Assembly: GCF_014836935.1 (NCBI RefSeq)
Contig: NZ_JACSPW010000002.1
Coordinates: 1 to 64,000, forward strand
Direction of reading: 5' to 3'
Source: Solibacillus merdavium
GTDB lineage: Bacteria > Bacillota > Bacilli > Bacillales_A > Planococcaceae
Length of the DNA: 64,000 bases
Below, piece after piece: positions 53,686-63,368 of the stretch (positions are counted from its first letter, which is position 1; every line of letters starts with the position of its first letter). Under the pieces are notes generated by a model, which made no database searches, had not been told where the DNA came from, and saw only the letters and a program-made list of their open reading frames with translations. Both the position numbers and the translations under genes were made by a program.

Positions 53686-54918
53686 TTAAATAAACATACC
53701 TGCAATAGCAGCTGATAGTAGTGATGCTAACGTACCTGCAGCAACTGCCTTAACGGCAAGTTTTGCAATCATGCTGCGTTTTTCAGGAGCCATACCACCA
53801 AGACCACCGATTAAAATACCCATTGAGCTTAAGTTAGCAAACCCGCATAGGGCAAATGAAATAATAATCGCTGTCTTATCCGTAAACTCACCAATCATAG
53901 GACCGAAGTTAGAATAGGCTACGAATTCGTTTAAAATTAGTTTTTGACCAATAAACGAACCAGCGCGAACCGCTTCATCCCATGGTACACCAATTAAAAA
54001 TGCCAACGGAGCAAATACATACCCTAAAATCCCTTCAAGGGTTACGTTATCTAAGGCTGTCCATCCTGTATAGTTACCTATCCAGCCAGTTACGCCACCT
54101 AAAATACCATTCAGCAATGCGATTAATGCGATGAAACTTAGTAACATTGCACCAACGTTTACTGCTAATTTTAAACCGTCAGATGCACCAACAGCAGCAG
54201 CATCAATAACGTTTGTAGCTTCAGAATTACGTTCTAATTTGAAATCTGCTTCATCAATTTCTTCTGTTTCAGGAATCATTAACTTTGCCATAACCAAACC
54301 AGCAGGAGCAGCCATGAAACTTGCCGCCAATAAGTATTCAAGAGGAACACCTAATAAAGAATAGCCGATTAATACTGAACCAGAAACAGATGCAAGTCCA
54401 CCAGTCATAACAGCGAACATTTGAGATTTTGTCATTTTATTTAAAAACGGACGAATAACAAGTGGCGCTTCTGTTTGACCAACGAAAATGTTTGCAGCAG
54501 CATTCACTGATTCTGCCTTTGTTGTACCTAATACTTTTGATAAAAAGCCACCAATAATTTTAATAATGAATTGCATAATCCCTAAGTAGTAAAGAACAGA
54601 GATTAGAGAAGAGAAGAAAATAATAATCGTCAATACACTCATCGCAAATACAAAACCTACATTATCGGCATCTGCTAATCCGCCAAAAACGAAGGAAATC
54701 CCTTCATTTGCATAACTGATTAACTTTTGCACACCTCCAGAAAGTTCCATTAACTTCTCACGGCCATATGACCACTTTAAAACGATAAAAGCGAAGATTA
54801 GTTGTACAACTAAGCCTGATATAATAATTCTCCACTGAATTGCTTTACGGTTATTTGATAACGCTATAGCAATCGCTACAATTCCAACAATACCTATGAT
54901 TCCCCAAACGAAATCCAT
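53686..54918 (-). CDS. nupC: NupC-type concentrative nucleoside transporter
   Basis: 410 aa, CNT family. The gate domain GQTEAPLVIRPFL and the later LNEFVAYSNF motif carry the nucleoside- and sodium/proton-binding residues; FALCGFANLSSMGILIGGLGGMAPE is conserved at the end. It imports nucleosides with protons or sodium. It is a single gene, convergent with the YeiL-like regulator and with a cre-like site 26 nt upstream of the start. No nucleosidase or kinase gene is adjacent. Confidence 0.93.
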   Translation of the reverse strand: MDFVWGIIGIVGIVAIAIALSNNRKAIQWRIIISGLVVQLIFAFIVLKWSYGREKLMELSGGVQKLISYANEGISFVFGGLADADNVGFVFAMSVLTIIIFFSSLISVLYYLGIMQFIIKIIGGFLSKVLGTTKAESVNAAANIFVGQTEAPLVIRPFLNKMTKSQMFAVMTGGLASVSGSVLIGYSLLGVPLEYLLAASFMAAPAGLVMAKLMIPETEEIDEADFKLERNSEATNVIDAAAVGASDGLKLAVNVGAMLLSFIALIALLNGILGGVTGWIGNYTGWTALDNVTLEGILGYVFAPLAFLIGVPWDEAVRAGSFIGQKLILNEFVAYSNFGPMIGEFTDKTAIIISFALCGFANLSSMGILIGGLGGMAPEKRSMIAKLAVKAVAAGTLASLLSAAIAGMFI

Positions 54919-54943
54919 GTTTGCGCACCTTCTTCTTTAATTT

Positions 54944-54957
54944 TGAAAACCTTTTCA
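54944..54957. promoter_or_regulatory. Cre-like site upstream of nupC
   Basis: TGAAAACCTTTTCA is a nearly perfect palindrome and fits the cre consensus except for C in place of the central G. CcpA control of nucleoside uptake is plausible, not shown. Confidence 0.3.
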
Positions 54958-55210
54958 TTTTACATTATTTGACATTCAACTTCGGACGTCATATAAGTTT
55001 TTATTATACTAACATAATCAAATTCATATTATTAATTAATAGTTTCTTTAAAAACTTCTGACATTTATATTTTTTTGATAAATGTTCTCAAGATATTATG
55101 CACTTCCCATAATTTTTTATTATTATTTTAAAAACATTTCCCTATTTTATTGATGATAAACTATCCTAATTTTCAAATAAAAATCTTGAAATCAGTAACT
55201 TTTTATACAA
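54958..55210. other. AT-rich DNA between recD2 and nupC
   Basis: About 250 nt, very AT-rich, with no gene of significant length. I see no purine riboswitch or other leader motif. The nupC promoter should be within the first 100 nt. Confidence 0.4.
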
Positions 55211-55257
55211 TAAAAAACCAGCTATTTTTATTCATAACGAAAAAAATAGCTGGTTTT
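55211..55257 (-). terminator. Terminator of recD2
   Basis: AAACCAGCTATTTTT/AAAAATAGCTGGTTT stem with T run on the minus strand. Confidence 0.88.
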
Positions 55258-55258
55258 A

Positions 55259-57760
55259 TTATTCATTAAAGTCATATGGGGAAATGTCATTCATGCCAAT
55301 TAATGGGTGAATATATGGTGCAGTTTCTACCGTTAAATGATTCGGTAATGATTCTCCGATTTTATGTGAAGATGTAGTATTTAGAAGGCCTAACTGTTCA
55401 GTAGATGTTTTTGATTGTTTTTTGTCATTGAATTCAACTGCATTTTCTTCTTTTTTCGGTATTTCATTTACTACCTCGGTTGCTACAATTTCAGGATTAA
55501 GTCGTGCCTTTAATGTTGTCAGTCGTGTTAAATCATCATTTTTGGCTAAGCCACTCGCTAATACATCAGGCTCGCCACATAAAATTAAAAAGTTTTTTGC
55601 ACGTGTTATTCCCGTATACAGTAAATTTCTACGTAGCATTTTAGAATAGCTGCGAACTACCGGCATAATTACCGTTTGAAATTCCGAGCCCTGGGATTTA
55701 TGAATGGAACAGCAATATGCCAAAGTAATTTGATTTAAATCTGCACGTTGATATGTCACTTCAATCCCATCATAACTAACAATCAGCAAATCCTGCTTTT
55801 CCACTGTTTCCTTTGCTCGAATAATGGAAATCACTTCACCCATGTCACCGTTAAATACATTATTATCTGGCTGATTGACAAGCTGGAGTACTTTATCCCC
55901 GATTCGGTATATCGTATCTCCAAAAACGATTTCCTTTCGTGTTCCGTCATTCGGATTGACAAGCTGTTGTATTTCTTTGTTCAAGCTATCAATTCCAGCC
56001 GGACCTTTATACATTGGAGCAAGTACTTGAATATCACGAATTGCTTGCCCTTTAGCAAGAGCACCTTTCACAATTTGTGTAACAACACTTGTCACTTGTG
56101 CAGTTCCGGCCTGAATGAACGAGCGGTCCGTTGTTTTAGCAGTTAATGTTTCTGGAACAGTCCCCTTCTTAATCTGATGGGCCATTTCAATAATTGTAGA
56201 ACCTTCTGCCTGACGGTAAATATCAGTTAATTCTACTGTTGGAATTTGTTTAGATGCAAGCAGATCTTTTAAAACTTGTCCAGGACCTACAGGCGGCAAC
56301 TGGTCCTGATCCCCTACAAATACGACCTGCACATCTTCATGAAGCGCTTTAAGCAGCTGATGGGCAAGCCATGTATCTACCATTGACATCTCATCGATAA
56401 TAATGAGGCGACCTACAACTTCACGCTCAGTTTCCTCATCCTTTTCCTGACCATTAAAACCTAATAATCGGTGAATTGTCATTGCTGGTAAACCTGTTGA
56501 TTCGGCTAACCTTTTCGCTGCCCGGCCAGTTGGTGCTGCCAGGACAATAGGAAACGGCTCTTCTTTTTCAGCATAAGTTTTTGGATTTAATGATAATCCG
56601 TGAAGTTCTGCATAAACTTCGACTAGACCACGCACAACAGTCGTTTTCCCGGTACCCGGACCACCTGTTAAAATCATAACAGCAGAGTTTAGAGCCGTTT
56701 CAATAGCTAATGCTTGCGTAGGTGCATATGTCACATCGTACTGTTCTTCAATATCACCAATTGCTTTACGAATTTCATCACGTGAAAAATTCTCAGCTAC
56801 TTTATTTTTTTCTTTAAGCTCATTTATCTTGCTGGCAATGCCGACTTCACTAAAATACAAAGAAGGTAAATACATACGCGTTTCTTCGCCGCATATTTTT
56901 GAATCCTCTCGCATATCAATCGCTGCTTTTGAGATCGCTTCATATGGAATTTCGATACGCTGGCTTTGCTCAAGCATTTCTTTAACCATTGGAAGTACCA
57001 TTTCCGCATCCAAATAGACATGACCTTCTGATAATGCTGCATTAGTCAGTACATGGAAAATGGCCGCTTTTATACGGTCCGGATGATTTCCGGTTATCCC
57101 TAGCTTGGCACCAAGTTCATCGGCACGAATAAATCCAATTCCTTCTACTTCTTCAATAAGGCGGTAAGGATTTTCTGTTAATAAACTTAAGGTTTCTTCA
57201 CGATATGCCTGGTATATCTTCATACCGAGCTGTGGTCCAAATCCCCACTCATTGAGACGAACCATTACCCTCTCTAACCCTAGATTTTCTTCGATTGTTT
57301 GACGAATATGTAACTTCTTTTCAGCAGATAAACGAGGAACCGCATCAAGTGCAGATGGATCTTCTAAAATTTTCGTTAACGCATCCATCCCCAACTTCTC
57401 AACAATTGTTTCTGCTGTTTTTCTCCCTACTCCTGAAAATAAGTCACTGGATAAATAATGGACAATCCCTTGCTCTGTTGTTGGTACTTCTTTTTCAAAT
57501 GTTTCAATCTGAAATTGCATCCCGTATTTTGGATGACTTTTCATTTGTCCGGTGAATCGATATAGTTCATCGTCTACTAACTTTGGAAAATAGCCTACGA
57601 CAATAATTTCTTTTTCATCATACTGAAGATTTGTTTCTTGTATTTTGACACGAACAATGGAGTACATATTCGTTGCATTATGAAAAATTGTTACAATAGG
57701 TCGACCTAAAATAAATAACTTATTTATGTCAAACAAATTTAGATTTTCCGCCATTTTCAT
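55259..57760 (-). CDS. recD2: RecD2, 5'-3' DNA helicase (YrrC)
   Basis: 833 aa. An N-terminal OB-like domain and helix-hairpin-helix region (YLSSDLFSGVGRKTAETIVEKLG) are typical of RecD2 and absent from RecD. The superfamily 1 helicase has Walker A GGPGTGKTTVV, IIDEMSMVD, GDQDQLPPVG and SIHKSQGSEF. The start may be the ATG two codons later. It acts in replication-fork and mismatch repair in B. subtilis. The C-terminal about 80 residues are low complexity. Confidence 0.95.
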   Translation of the reverse strand: MKMAENLNLFDINKLFILGRPIVTIFHNATNMYSIVRVKIQETNLQYDEKEIIVVGYFPKLVDDELYRFTGQMKSHPKYGMQFQIETFEKEVPTTEQGIVHYLSSDLFSGVGRKTAETIVEKLGMDALTKILEDPSALDAVPRLSAEKKLHIRQTIEENLGLERVMVRLNEWGFGPQLGMKIYQAYREETLSLLTENPYRLIEEVEGIGFIRADELGAKLGITGNHPDRIKAAIFHVLTNAALSEGHVYLDAEMVLPMVKEMLEQSQRIEIPYEAISKAAIDMREDSKICGEETRMYLPSLYFSEVGIASKINELKEKNKVAENFSRDEIRKAIGDIEEQYDVTYAPTQALAIETALNSAVMILTGGPGTGKTTVVRGLVEVYAELHGLSLNPKTYAEKEEPFPIVLAAPTGRAAKRLAESTGLPAMTIHRLLGFNGQEKDEETEREVVGRLIIIDEMSMVDTWLAHQLLKALHEDVQVVFVGDQDQLPPVGPGQVLKDLLASKQIPTVELTDIYRQAEGSTIIEMAHQIKKGTVPETLTAKTTDRSFIQAGTAQVTSVVTQIVKGALAKGQAIRDIQVLAPMYKGPAGIDSLNKEIQQLVNPNDGTRKEIVFGDTIYRIGDKVLQLVNQPDNNVFNGDMGEVISIIRAKETVEKQDLLIVSYDGIEVTYQRADLNQITLAYCCSIHKSQGSEFQTVIMPVVRSYSKMLRRNLLYTGITRAKNFLILCGEPDVLASGLAKNDDLTRLTTLKARLNPEIVATEVVNEIPKKEENAVEFNDKKQSKTSTEQLGLLNTTSSHKIGESLPNHLTVETAPYIHPLIGMNDISPYDFNE

Positions 57761-57915
57761 GCCACACTTTCTAATAATTGTATGCTCATTTTATCATACA
57801 CACAGCGCTCTGTCTTACTATATAGTGCATGAACTGTTACGTCTGATTTTTCTATTAATTTAGTATAGTAAAATGTTATGATAGGAATAGATTTCAAGAG
57901 AAAGTAGTGAAAAAT

Positions 57916-58677
57916 ATGAACTTTAGACCTTGTATTGATTTACATGACGGGAAAGTTAAACAAATTGTCGGAAGTACGCTTGGATATGAGAATAAAGAAG
58001 TCATTGAAAATTTTACATCCGATCAGGATGCCTCCTATTACGCTTCATTATTTCAGCAAAACAATTTAACTGGTGGACATGTTATCATGCTTGGTCCTGG
58101 GAATGAAGAAGCAGCCATTCGTGCATTACACGCATATCCAAATGGACTACAAATTGGTGGCGGCATTACTGCAGATAATGCGCAAAAGTATATCGATTCC
58201 GGGGCAACACATGTCATTGTCACTTCATATATTTTCCATGATGGATTGCTTGATTTAAATCGATTGGAACAATTAGTTGAAAAAATCGGTAAAGAACATC
58301 TTGTCATTGATTTAAGCTGCCGCAAGCGAGATGATAAATGGTTTGTAGTGACTGATAAATGGACAAAATTCAGTGATTTTGAAGTAAATGCTCAATCGAT
58401 AAAAGAAATTGAAGCATATTGCGATGAGCTGCTTATTCATGCAGTTGATGTTGAAGGTAAGCGTGGAGGCATGCAGGCGGATTTAGTACGTGATTTGGCT
58501 GAATGGACAACGATTCCAACAACGTATGCTGGAGGCGTTCGTTCGCTTGATGACCTGAAAAAGTTTGAAGCCATTTCAAAGGGTAAATTACATGTAACAA
58601 TCGGTAGTGCACTGTCCATTTTTGGTGGGGACTTAGATTTTCAAACGGTTGTGAATTACTGTGAAGGCATTGTTTAA
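57916..58677 (+). CDS. hisA: HisA-like isomerase of the eukaryotic (HIS6) type
   Basis: 253 aa from the ATG at 57916 (a GTG at 57907 is possible). The sequence follows yeast HIS6, not ordinary bacterial HisA: RPCIDLHDGKVKQIVGSTL, GGHVIMLGPGNEEAA, LQIGGGI, VIVTSYIF, VIDLSCRK, the TKFSDFEVNA block, LLIHAVDVEGKRGG and YAGGVRSLDDL are all recognisable. Catalytic Asp candidates are D8 and D132. It would convert ProFAR to PRFAR in histidine synthesis. No other his gene is nearby, and it lies divergent from recD2 with a shared terminator behind it, so its pathway role is inferred from sequence. Confidence 0.85.
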   Translation: MNFRPCIDLHDGKVKQIVGSTLGYENKEVIENFTSDQDASYYASLFQQNNLTGGHVIMLGPGNEEAAIRALHAYPNGLQIGGGITADNAQKYIDSGATHVIVTSYIFHDGLLDLNRLEQLVEKIGKEHLVIDLSCRKRDDKWFVVTDKWTKFSDFEVNAQSIKEIEAYCDELLIHAVDVEGKRGGMQADLVRDLAEWTTIPTTYAGGVRSLDDLKKFEAISKGKLHVTIGSALSIFGGDLDFQTVVNYCEGIV

Positions 58678-58707
58678 ACAAAACTTATAACAGCCTTCAG
58701 CAAAATT

Positions 58708-58740
58708 AAAGCTGCTAAAGAGTAATTTCTTTAGCAGCCT
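58708..58740. terminator. Terminator between hisA and the Mn-catalase gene
   Basis: AAGCTGCTAAAG/CTTTAGCAGCCTT stem between convergent genes, with T-rich flanks on both strands. Confidence 0.7.
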
Positions 58741-58747
58741 TGTTACT

Positions 58748-59641
58748 TTATATATTCGCCATCAGACGTTTTGCAATCATTTGGAATTCTTCAGGACCAA
58801 TACCAGGCGCAAATTCTTCCGGCAATTCATCTAAATCAGGCATTTTTGCACCCTTTGGCATTCCTTCCTCTACAATGAGGGGAGCATTTGTCCATGGATG
58901 TGTTCCTTTCCAAATTTTGTTTATATCCTGATAATCCCCTACATAATTCCACGTAAACAGTACATTTCCGTATCCGCGATCTTCATACTTCCGCGCGTGA
59001 TCAAATACATGATTATCAAGGCTAGGTATCGGGAGCATCTTTGTTACATCCAATCCTGTCGCCATCTCAATTGCTTTCGCATAAGCAACAACATGTGTAC
59101 CACCTCGCACTAATAAATAGCCAATCATTTCACGTGCTGTCGGATGATCTGTCATTTCATACACACGCATTTTATGAGTCCGCGCCCCACATTCCAAAAA
59201 GAAATTGTGCAGTAAATCAAGCACTAAATTTCCACTAGAAAACACATATTCCCCGTTCCATGGTTTCCCCATCGAATCGACAGGTAAAGATGTTTGTGCA
59301 GATGCAATGAAACTTTGCGTATTGCGCATATTTTTAGCGTTCATCATCGGTGCAAGATTCGGGTTTCCGGAAAACGTTGTATCCTTGCTTAATAAATTAA
59401 TCGTAGTGGCTACGAGTTCTACATGTCCAAATTCTTCTGCTGTAATACTCGCCACTAAGTCATAAAAAGGTTTTAATTTTTTCTTACCACGGAAGTTGAA
59501 TGACTGATACATATAGTTGTTCAGAGTCGACATTTCTCCGAATTTCCCACCTAACAATTCTTGTACCGCACTTGCTGCATTTGCATCCCCATATTCAACC
59601 TGTGGTAAATCAATAGCTAAACGATTAACGCGTTGGAACAA
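58748..59641 (-). CDS. ydbD: Manganese catalase
   Basis: 297 aa, non-haem dimanganese catalase. The ferritin-like bundle carries the expected ligands: E36 (GEMSTLNNY), E69/E70 and H73 (TAEEFGHVEL), E150 (FFLECGARTH) and H183 (GGTHVVAYAKA). It degrades hydrogen peroxide without haem. B. subtilis YdbD and the spore coat protein CotJC belong to this family; the length fits YdbD rather than the shorter CotJC. Monocistronic, convergent with hisA. Confidence 0.9.
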   Translation of the reverse strand: MFQRVNRLAIDLPQVEYGDANAASAVQELLGGKFGEMSTLNNYMYQSFNFRGKKKLKPFYDLVASITAEEFGHVELVATTINLLSKDTTFSGNPNLAPMMNAKNMRNTQSFIASAQTSLPVDSMGKPWNGEYVFSSGNLVLDLLHNFFLECGARTHKMRVYEMTDHPTAREMIGYLLVRGGTHVVAYAKAIEMATGLDVTKMLPIPSLDNHVFDHARKYEDRGYGNVLFTWNYVGDYQDINKIWKGTHPWTNAPLIVEEGMPKGAKMPDLDELPEEFAPGIGPEEFQMIAKRLMANI

Positions 59642-59706
59642 TAAAGCACCCCCTAATTGTCATAGTAAGCTTATGACAAATTGAGGATGCGTAGACCAGA
59701 ATCATA

Positions 59707-59922
59707 TTATTTTTTTAGAAATGGCATAATCGATACAATTTTGTCAATACGAATATAAAACGGTGTTTGACAAACATCGAGCACAATATAATCAGGACAG
59801 ATAGCCGCTAAAACTCCTTGTTGAACGCGATTTCCATCTTGTTGTACAGCCACCATTTGCCCTAAATAGTTTTGAATTGCTTCCAACCAATAAGCATTTG
59901 GAAAAGTACTCATTTGAACCAA
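59707..59922 (-). CDS. DUF2642 (YuzF-like) small protein
   Basis: 71 aa from a TTG at 59922 with AAAGGAG 7 nt upstream; an ATG three codons later is an alternative. It has LGQMVAVQQDG, GVLAAICPDYIVLDV and FYIRIDKIVSIMP, the pattern of DUF2642 proteins, several of which are spore-associated in Bacillus. Small beta-rich domain, no membrane segment. It has two Cys. Function unknown. Confidence 0.65.
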   Translation of the reverse strand: MVQMSTFPNAYWLEAIQNYLGQMVAVQQDGNRVQQGVLAAICPDYIVLDVCQTPFYIRIDKIVSIMPFLKK

Positions 59923-59983
59923 AAAATCACTCCTTTGTATGCATACTGTACAATATGCTTTCAAGGAGTGATGCGTTCATTGA

Positions 59984-60430
59984 TTATTTAGCTTTCGATT
60001 CTATCGTAATTGTGATTGGTCCGTCATTAATAAGTGAGACATCCATCATAGCTCCGAAAACCCCTGTTTCAACATGTAAACCATGTGCTTTTAATTGTTC
60101 ATTAAAAGCATTCCATAAAGGTTCAGCCTGCTCTGGTCTAGCTGCTTCTACAAAGCTCGGTCGCTTCCCTTTACGTGTATCAGCATATAAAGTAAATTGT
60201 GAAACGGATAAGATGTCGCCCCCCATTTCCAGTATAGAGCGATTCATCTTTCCTTCATCATCTTCCCAAATTCGCAAATCCGCAATCTTCTTTGCCACAT
60301 AAGCGACATCCTCTTCTGTATCGCTATGTGTAATGCCAACTAACAGCACATAGCCTTTATCAATGGCACCAGTTTTTTTTCCGTCAACTGTTACTGAAGC
60401 CTGTTTTGAACGTTGTAATATTACTCGCAT
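59984..60430 (-). CDS. dtd: D-aminoacyl-tRNA deacylase
   Basis: 148 aa. [17 protein letters not shown] start, the catalytic SQFTLYADT motif (residues 77-85) and the NDGPITI gate motif are complete, where the cross-subunit Gly-Pro gives D-specificity. It hydrolyses D-Tyr- and Gly-mischarged tRNAs. 17 nt after relA, as in most Bacilli. Confidence 0.96.
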   Translation of the reverse strand: MRVILQRSKQASVTVDGKKTGAIDKGYVLLVGITHSDTEEDVAYVAKKIADLRIWEDDEGKMNRSILEMGGDILSVSQFTLYADTRKGKRPSFVEAARPEQAEPLWNAFNEQLKAHGLHVETGVFGAMMDVSLINDGPITITIESKAK

Positions 60431-60447
60431 AACATAACCTCTATCTA

Positions 60448-62643
60448 TTAATTAATTACACGTTGTACCGAATAAATATCCGGTAGCTGCTTAATTTTCT
60501 CAACTACTCTATGAAGTCCTGAAATATTTGAAATTGCAATTGTTAAATGAATCGTTGCAATCTTTTCACGATCAGCTCTACCTGTAACTGCTAAAATATT
60601 CGTTTTTGCTTCACTTACTGCGTGCATCACATCATTTAAAATACCAGGACGATCAAAAGCGGAAATCTCGATATCTACTGGATAATCTTTACGTATTTGT
60701 GTGCCGTCATTTTCCCACTCCACTTCAATAAGACGCTCTAAATTTCCATCTTCCTGAATGTTTGGACAGTCGGCTCGGTGTACCGATACACCTCTACCTT
60801 TTGTTATAAACCCGACAATATCATCACCTGGAACCGGCGTACAGCAGCGTGAGAGGCGAATCAGTAAATTGTCAATGCCTTTAACAATAACACCTGATTC
60901 AGTACGTTTTTTAGGTGTAGGATTGTTCATGCTTTTAACGATTTTTTCAAGCGCCTCTTCCTGTTCACGCTCTTTTCGCATCTTTTCAGCTAAACGATTG
61001 ACGATTTGCTGTGCCGTAATGCCACCGACACCAACAGCTGCATATAAATCCTCTTCATGTGTATAGTTGAATTTATCAATAACGCGTTTAATATTTTCAG
61101 GTGTCAGTACTTCCTTCATATCAAACTCTTGTGCTTTTATTTCTTTATCTACAAGCTCTTTACCTTTAATAACACTTTCTTCACGAACATGCTTTTTGAA
61201 GAACTGTTTAATTTTATTTTTCGCTTGTGAACTTTGTGCAATTTTAATCCAGTCACGGCTTGGCCCAAATGATTGTTTTGATGTTAAAACTTCAACAATA
61301 TCCCCTGTTTTTAATGGGGTATCAAGCGGTACCATTTTGCCGTTTACTTTTGCACCGATTGTTTTATTTCCAACTTCTGAATGCACACGATACGCAAAAT
61401 CGATTGGGACAGATCCCGCTGGAAGTTCGATAACATCCCCCAATGGCGAGAATACGTAAACCATGTCTGAAAATAAATCAAATTTTAATGATTCCATAAA
61501 TTCCGCTGCATTTGAAGATTCATTCTGGAATTCCAAGATTTCACGGAACCATGTTAACTTTTGGTCAATATTTTCCGTACTACGCTCGACTGTTTTGCCT
61601 TCTTTGTATGCCCAATGTGCCGCGATACCGAATTCAGCAATTTTATGCATTTCTTTCGTACGAATCTGCACTTCCAGCGGGTCACCATATGGACCAATAA
61701 CCGTTGTATGCAAAGATTGATATAAGTTTTGCTTTGGCATCGCAATATAATCTTTAAAACGGCCAGGCATCGGCTTCCATAATGTATGGATAATTCCAAT
61801 AACTGCATAACAGTCTTTAATACTATCGACCAAAATTCTTACAGCCAACAAATCGTAAATTTCATTGAATTGCTTTTTTTGAAGAACCATTTTCCGATAG
61901 ATGCTATATAAATGTTTGGGACGACCATAAACATCCGCCTCAATTTCAACTTCCTGAAGCTGAGAATTGATCTCGTCCATTACATTATCTAAATAGGCTT
62001 CGCGCTCATCACGCTTTTTCTTCATTAAACTAACAATTCGATAATATTGCTGTGGATTTAAATAGCGTAATGCCGTATCCTCCAGTTCCCACTTCACTTT
62101 CGAAATTCCTAAACGGTGCGCTAACGGGGCAAAAATCTCCAGTGTTTCCTGTGAAATGCGACGCTGTTTTTCAGCCGGCAAATGTTTCAATGTCCGCATA
62201 TTGTGTAAACGGTCTGCCAGTTTGATTAAAATGACACGTATGTCCTGAGCCATAGCGACGAACATTTTACGATGGTTTTCTGCCTGTTGCTCTTCTTTTG
62301 ACATATATTTAATTTTTCCAAGCTTCGTTACACCATCTACAAGCTTGGCAACTTCTTCACTAAATTCATTCACTAAATCTTCACGTGTTACGTCCGTATC
62401 TTCTACGACATCATGTAAAAATCCAGCGGAAACTGTTTCAGGATCCATTTGCAGTTCTGCCAAAATACCTGCTACTTGTACTGGGTGAATAATATATGGT
62501 TCTCCAGAGCTCCGGAACTGCTCCTTATGTGCTTCTTTCGCTACCTCATATGCTTTTACAACAAAGGCAACATGTTCTTCATTCATATAAGATTTGACGA
62601 GCTCGAAAACATCTTCGGGCGCCAATATTTGTTCTTTCGCCAT
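60448..62643 (-). CDS. relA: RelA, bifunctional (p)ppGpp synthetase/hydrolase
   Basis: 731 aa from the ATG at 62643 with AGGTGGA upstream. Order of domains: HD hydrolase ([20 protein letters not shown]), synthetase ([21 protein letters not shown]), TGS ([16 protein letters not shown]), zinc-finger region ([12 protein letters not shown]) and ACT (about 655-731). The intact HD motifs show that it can also hydrolyse (p)ppGpp. In the conserved recJ-apt-relA-dtd order. Confidence 0.96.
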   Translation of the reverse strand: MAKEQILAPEDVFELVKSYMNEEHVAFVVKAYEVAKEAHKEQFRSSGEPYIIHPVQVAGILAELQMDPETVSAGFLHDVVEDTDVTREDLVNEFSEEVAKLVDGVTKLGKIKYMSKEEQQAENHRKMFVAMAQDIRVILIKLADRLHNMRTLKHLPAEKQRRISQETLEIFAPLAHRLGISKVKWELEDTALRYLNPQQYYRIVSLMKKKRDEREAYLDNVMDEINSQLQEVEIEADVYGRPKHLYSIYRKMVLQKKQFNEIYDLLAVRILVDSIKDCYAVIGIIHTLWKPMPGRFKDYIAMPKQNLYQSLHTTVIGPYGDPLEVQIRTKEMHKIAEFGIAAHWAYKEGKTVERSTENIDQKLTWFREILEFQNESSNAAEFMESLKFDLFSDMVYVFSPLGDVIELPAGSVPIDFAYRVHSEVGNKTIGAKVNGKMVPLDTPLKTGDIVEVLTSKQSFGPSRDWIKIAQSSQAKNKIKQFFKKHVREESVIKGKELVDKEIKAQEFDMKEVLTPENIKRVIDKFNYTHEEDLYAAVGVGGITAQQIVNRLAEKMRKEREQEEALEKIVKSMNNPTPKKRTESGVIVKGIDNLLIRLSRCCTPVPGDDIVGFITKGRGVSVHRADCPNIQEDGNLERLIEVEWENDGTQIRKDYPVDIEISAFDRPGILNDVMHAVSEAKTNILAVTGRADREKIATIHLTIAISNISGLHRVVEKIKQLPDIYSVQRVIN

Positions 62644-62792
62644 CAATTAGTCCACCTGTTCTTTTAATTTTCGCAATAAGTATAACTTCAATTGTATAAA
62701 AGATAGCTACTAAATGTAAAGACACGCGTTCATTTAGTTTATAGAAAGTCGAAATTTGTAGAATTATTGTGACAGTGGCTAGTAATAATTTC

Positions 62793-62829
62793 AAAAAAAA
62801 ACTATCTCACATAAACATGCGAGATAGTT
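62793..62829 (-). terminator. Terminator of apt
   Basis: ACTATCTC/GAGATAGT stem with a long T run on the minus strand (complement of 62793-62800). Confidence 0.85.
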
Positions 62830-62839
62830 GGATGATAAA

Positions 62840-63352
62840 TTAATATTGAATTAAAGTTTTAATCGGAACAGTGCCGATTTTGTTACGTCCTTTTAATTCT
62901 GTAAGCTCTATAATGAATGCAGCGCCTACTACCTCGCCGCCTAACTGCTCAATTAAGCGTACTGTTGCTTCCACTGTACCGCCTGTTGCAAGTAAATCAT
63001 CACAGATTAAAACTTTTTGACCTGGCTTTACAGCATCATTATGCATTGTTAAAGTATCTGTTCCGTATTCTAAACCATAATCTGCAGAAATTACTTCACG
63101 TGGTAATTTCCCTGGTTTACGTACTGGTGCAAAACCGATTTCTAGTGCATATGCAACCGGACAACCGATAATAAATCCGCGCGCTTCTGGACCTACAATA
63201 ATTTCTGCGCCAACTTCTTTTGCATATTTAACAATTTCATCTGTCGCATATTTATATGCAGGACCATTATCCATGATTGTTGTAATATCTTTAAAGCTGA
63301 TGCCTTCTTTCGGCCAATTTTCAACTGTTGTTACGTATTGTTTTAAATCCAT
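62840..63352 (-). CDS. apt: Adenine phosphoribosyltransferase
   Basis: 170 aa. The PRPP-binding [16 protein letters not shown] motif (about 120-135) and the adenine-side region [10 protein letters not shown] are typical. It salvages adenine to AMP. 16 nt after the recJ stop and upstream of relA, with its own terminator. Confidence 0.97.
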   Translation of the reverse strand: MDLKQYVTTVENWPKEGISFKDITTIMDNGPAYKYATDEIVKYAKEVGAEIIVGPEARGFIIGCPVAYALEIGFAPVRKPGKLPREVISADYGLEYGTDTLTMHNDAVKPGQKVLICDDLLATGGTVEATVRLIEQLGGEVVGAAFIIELTELKGRNKIGTVPIKTLIQY

Positions 63353-63368
63353 TCTTCCTATGTCCTCC

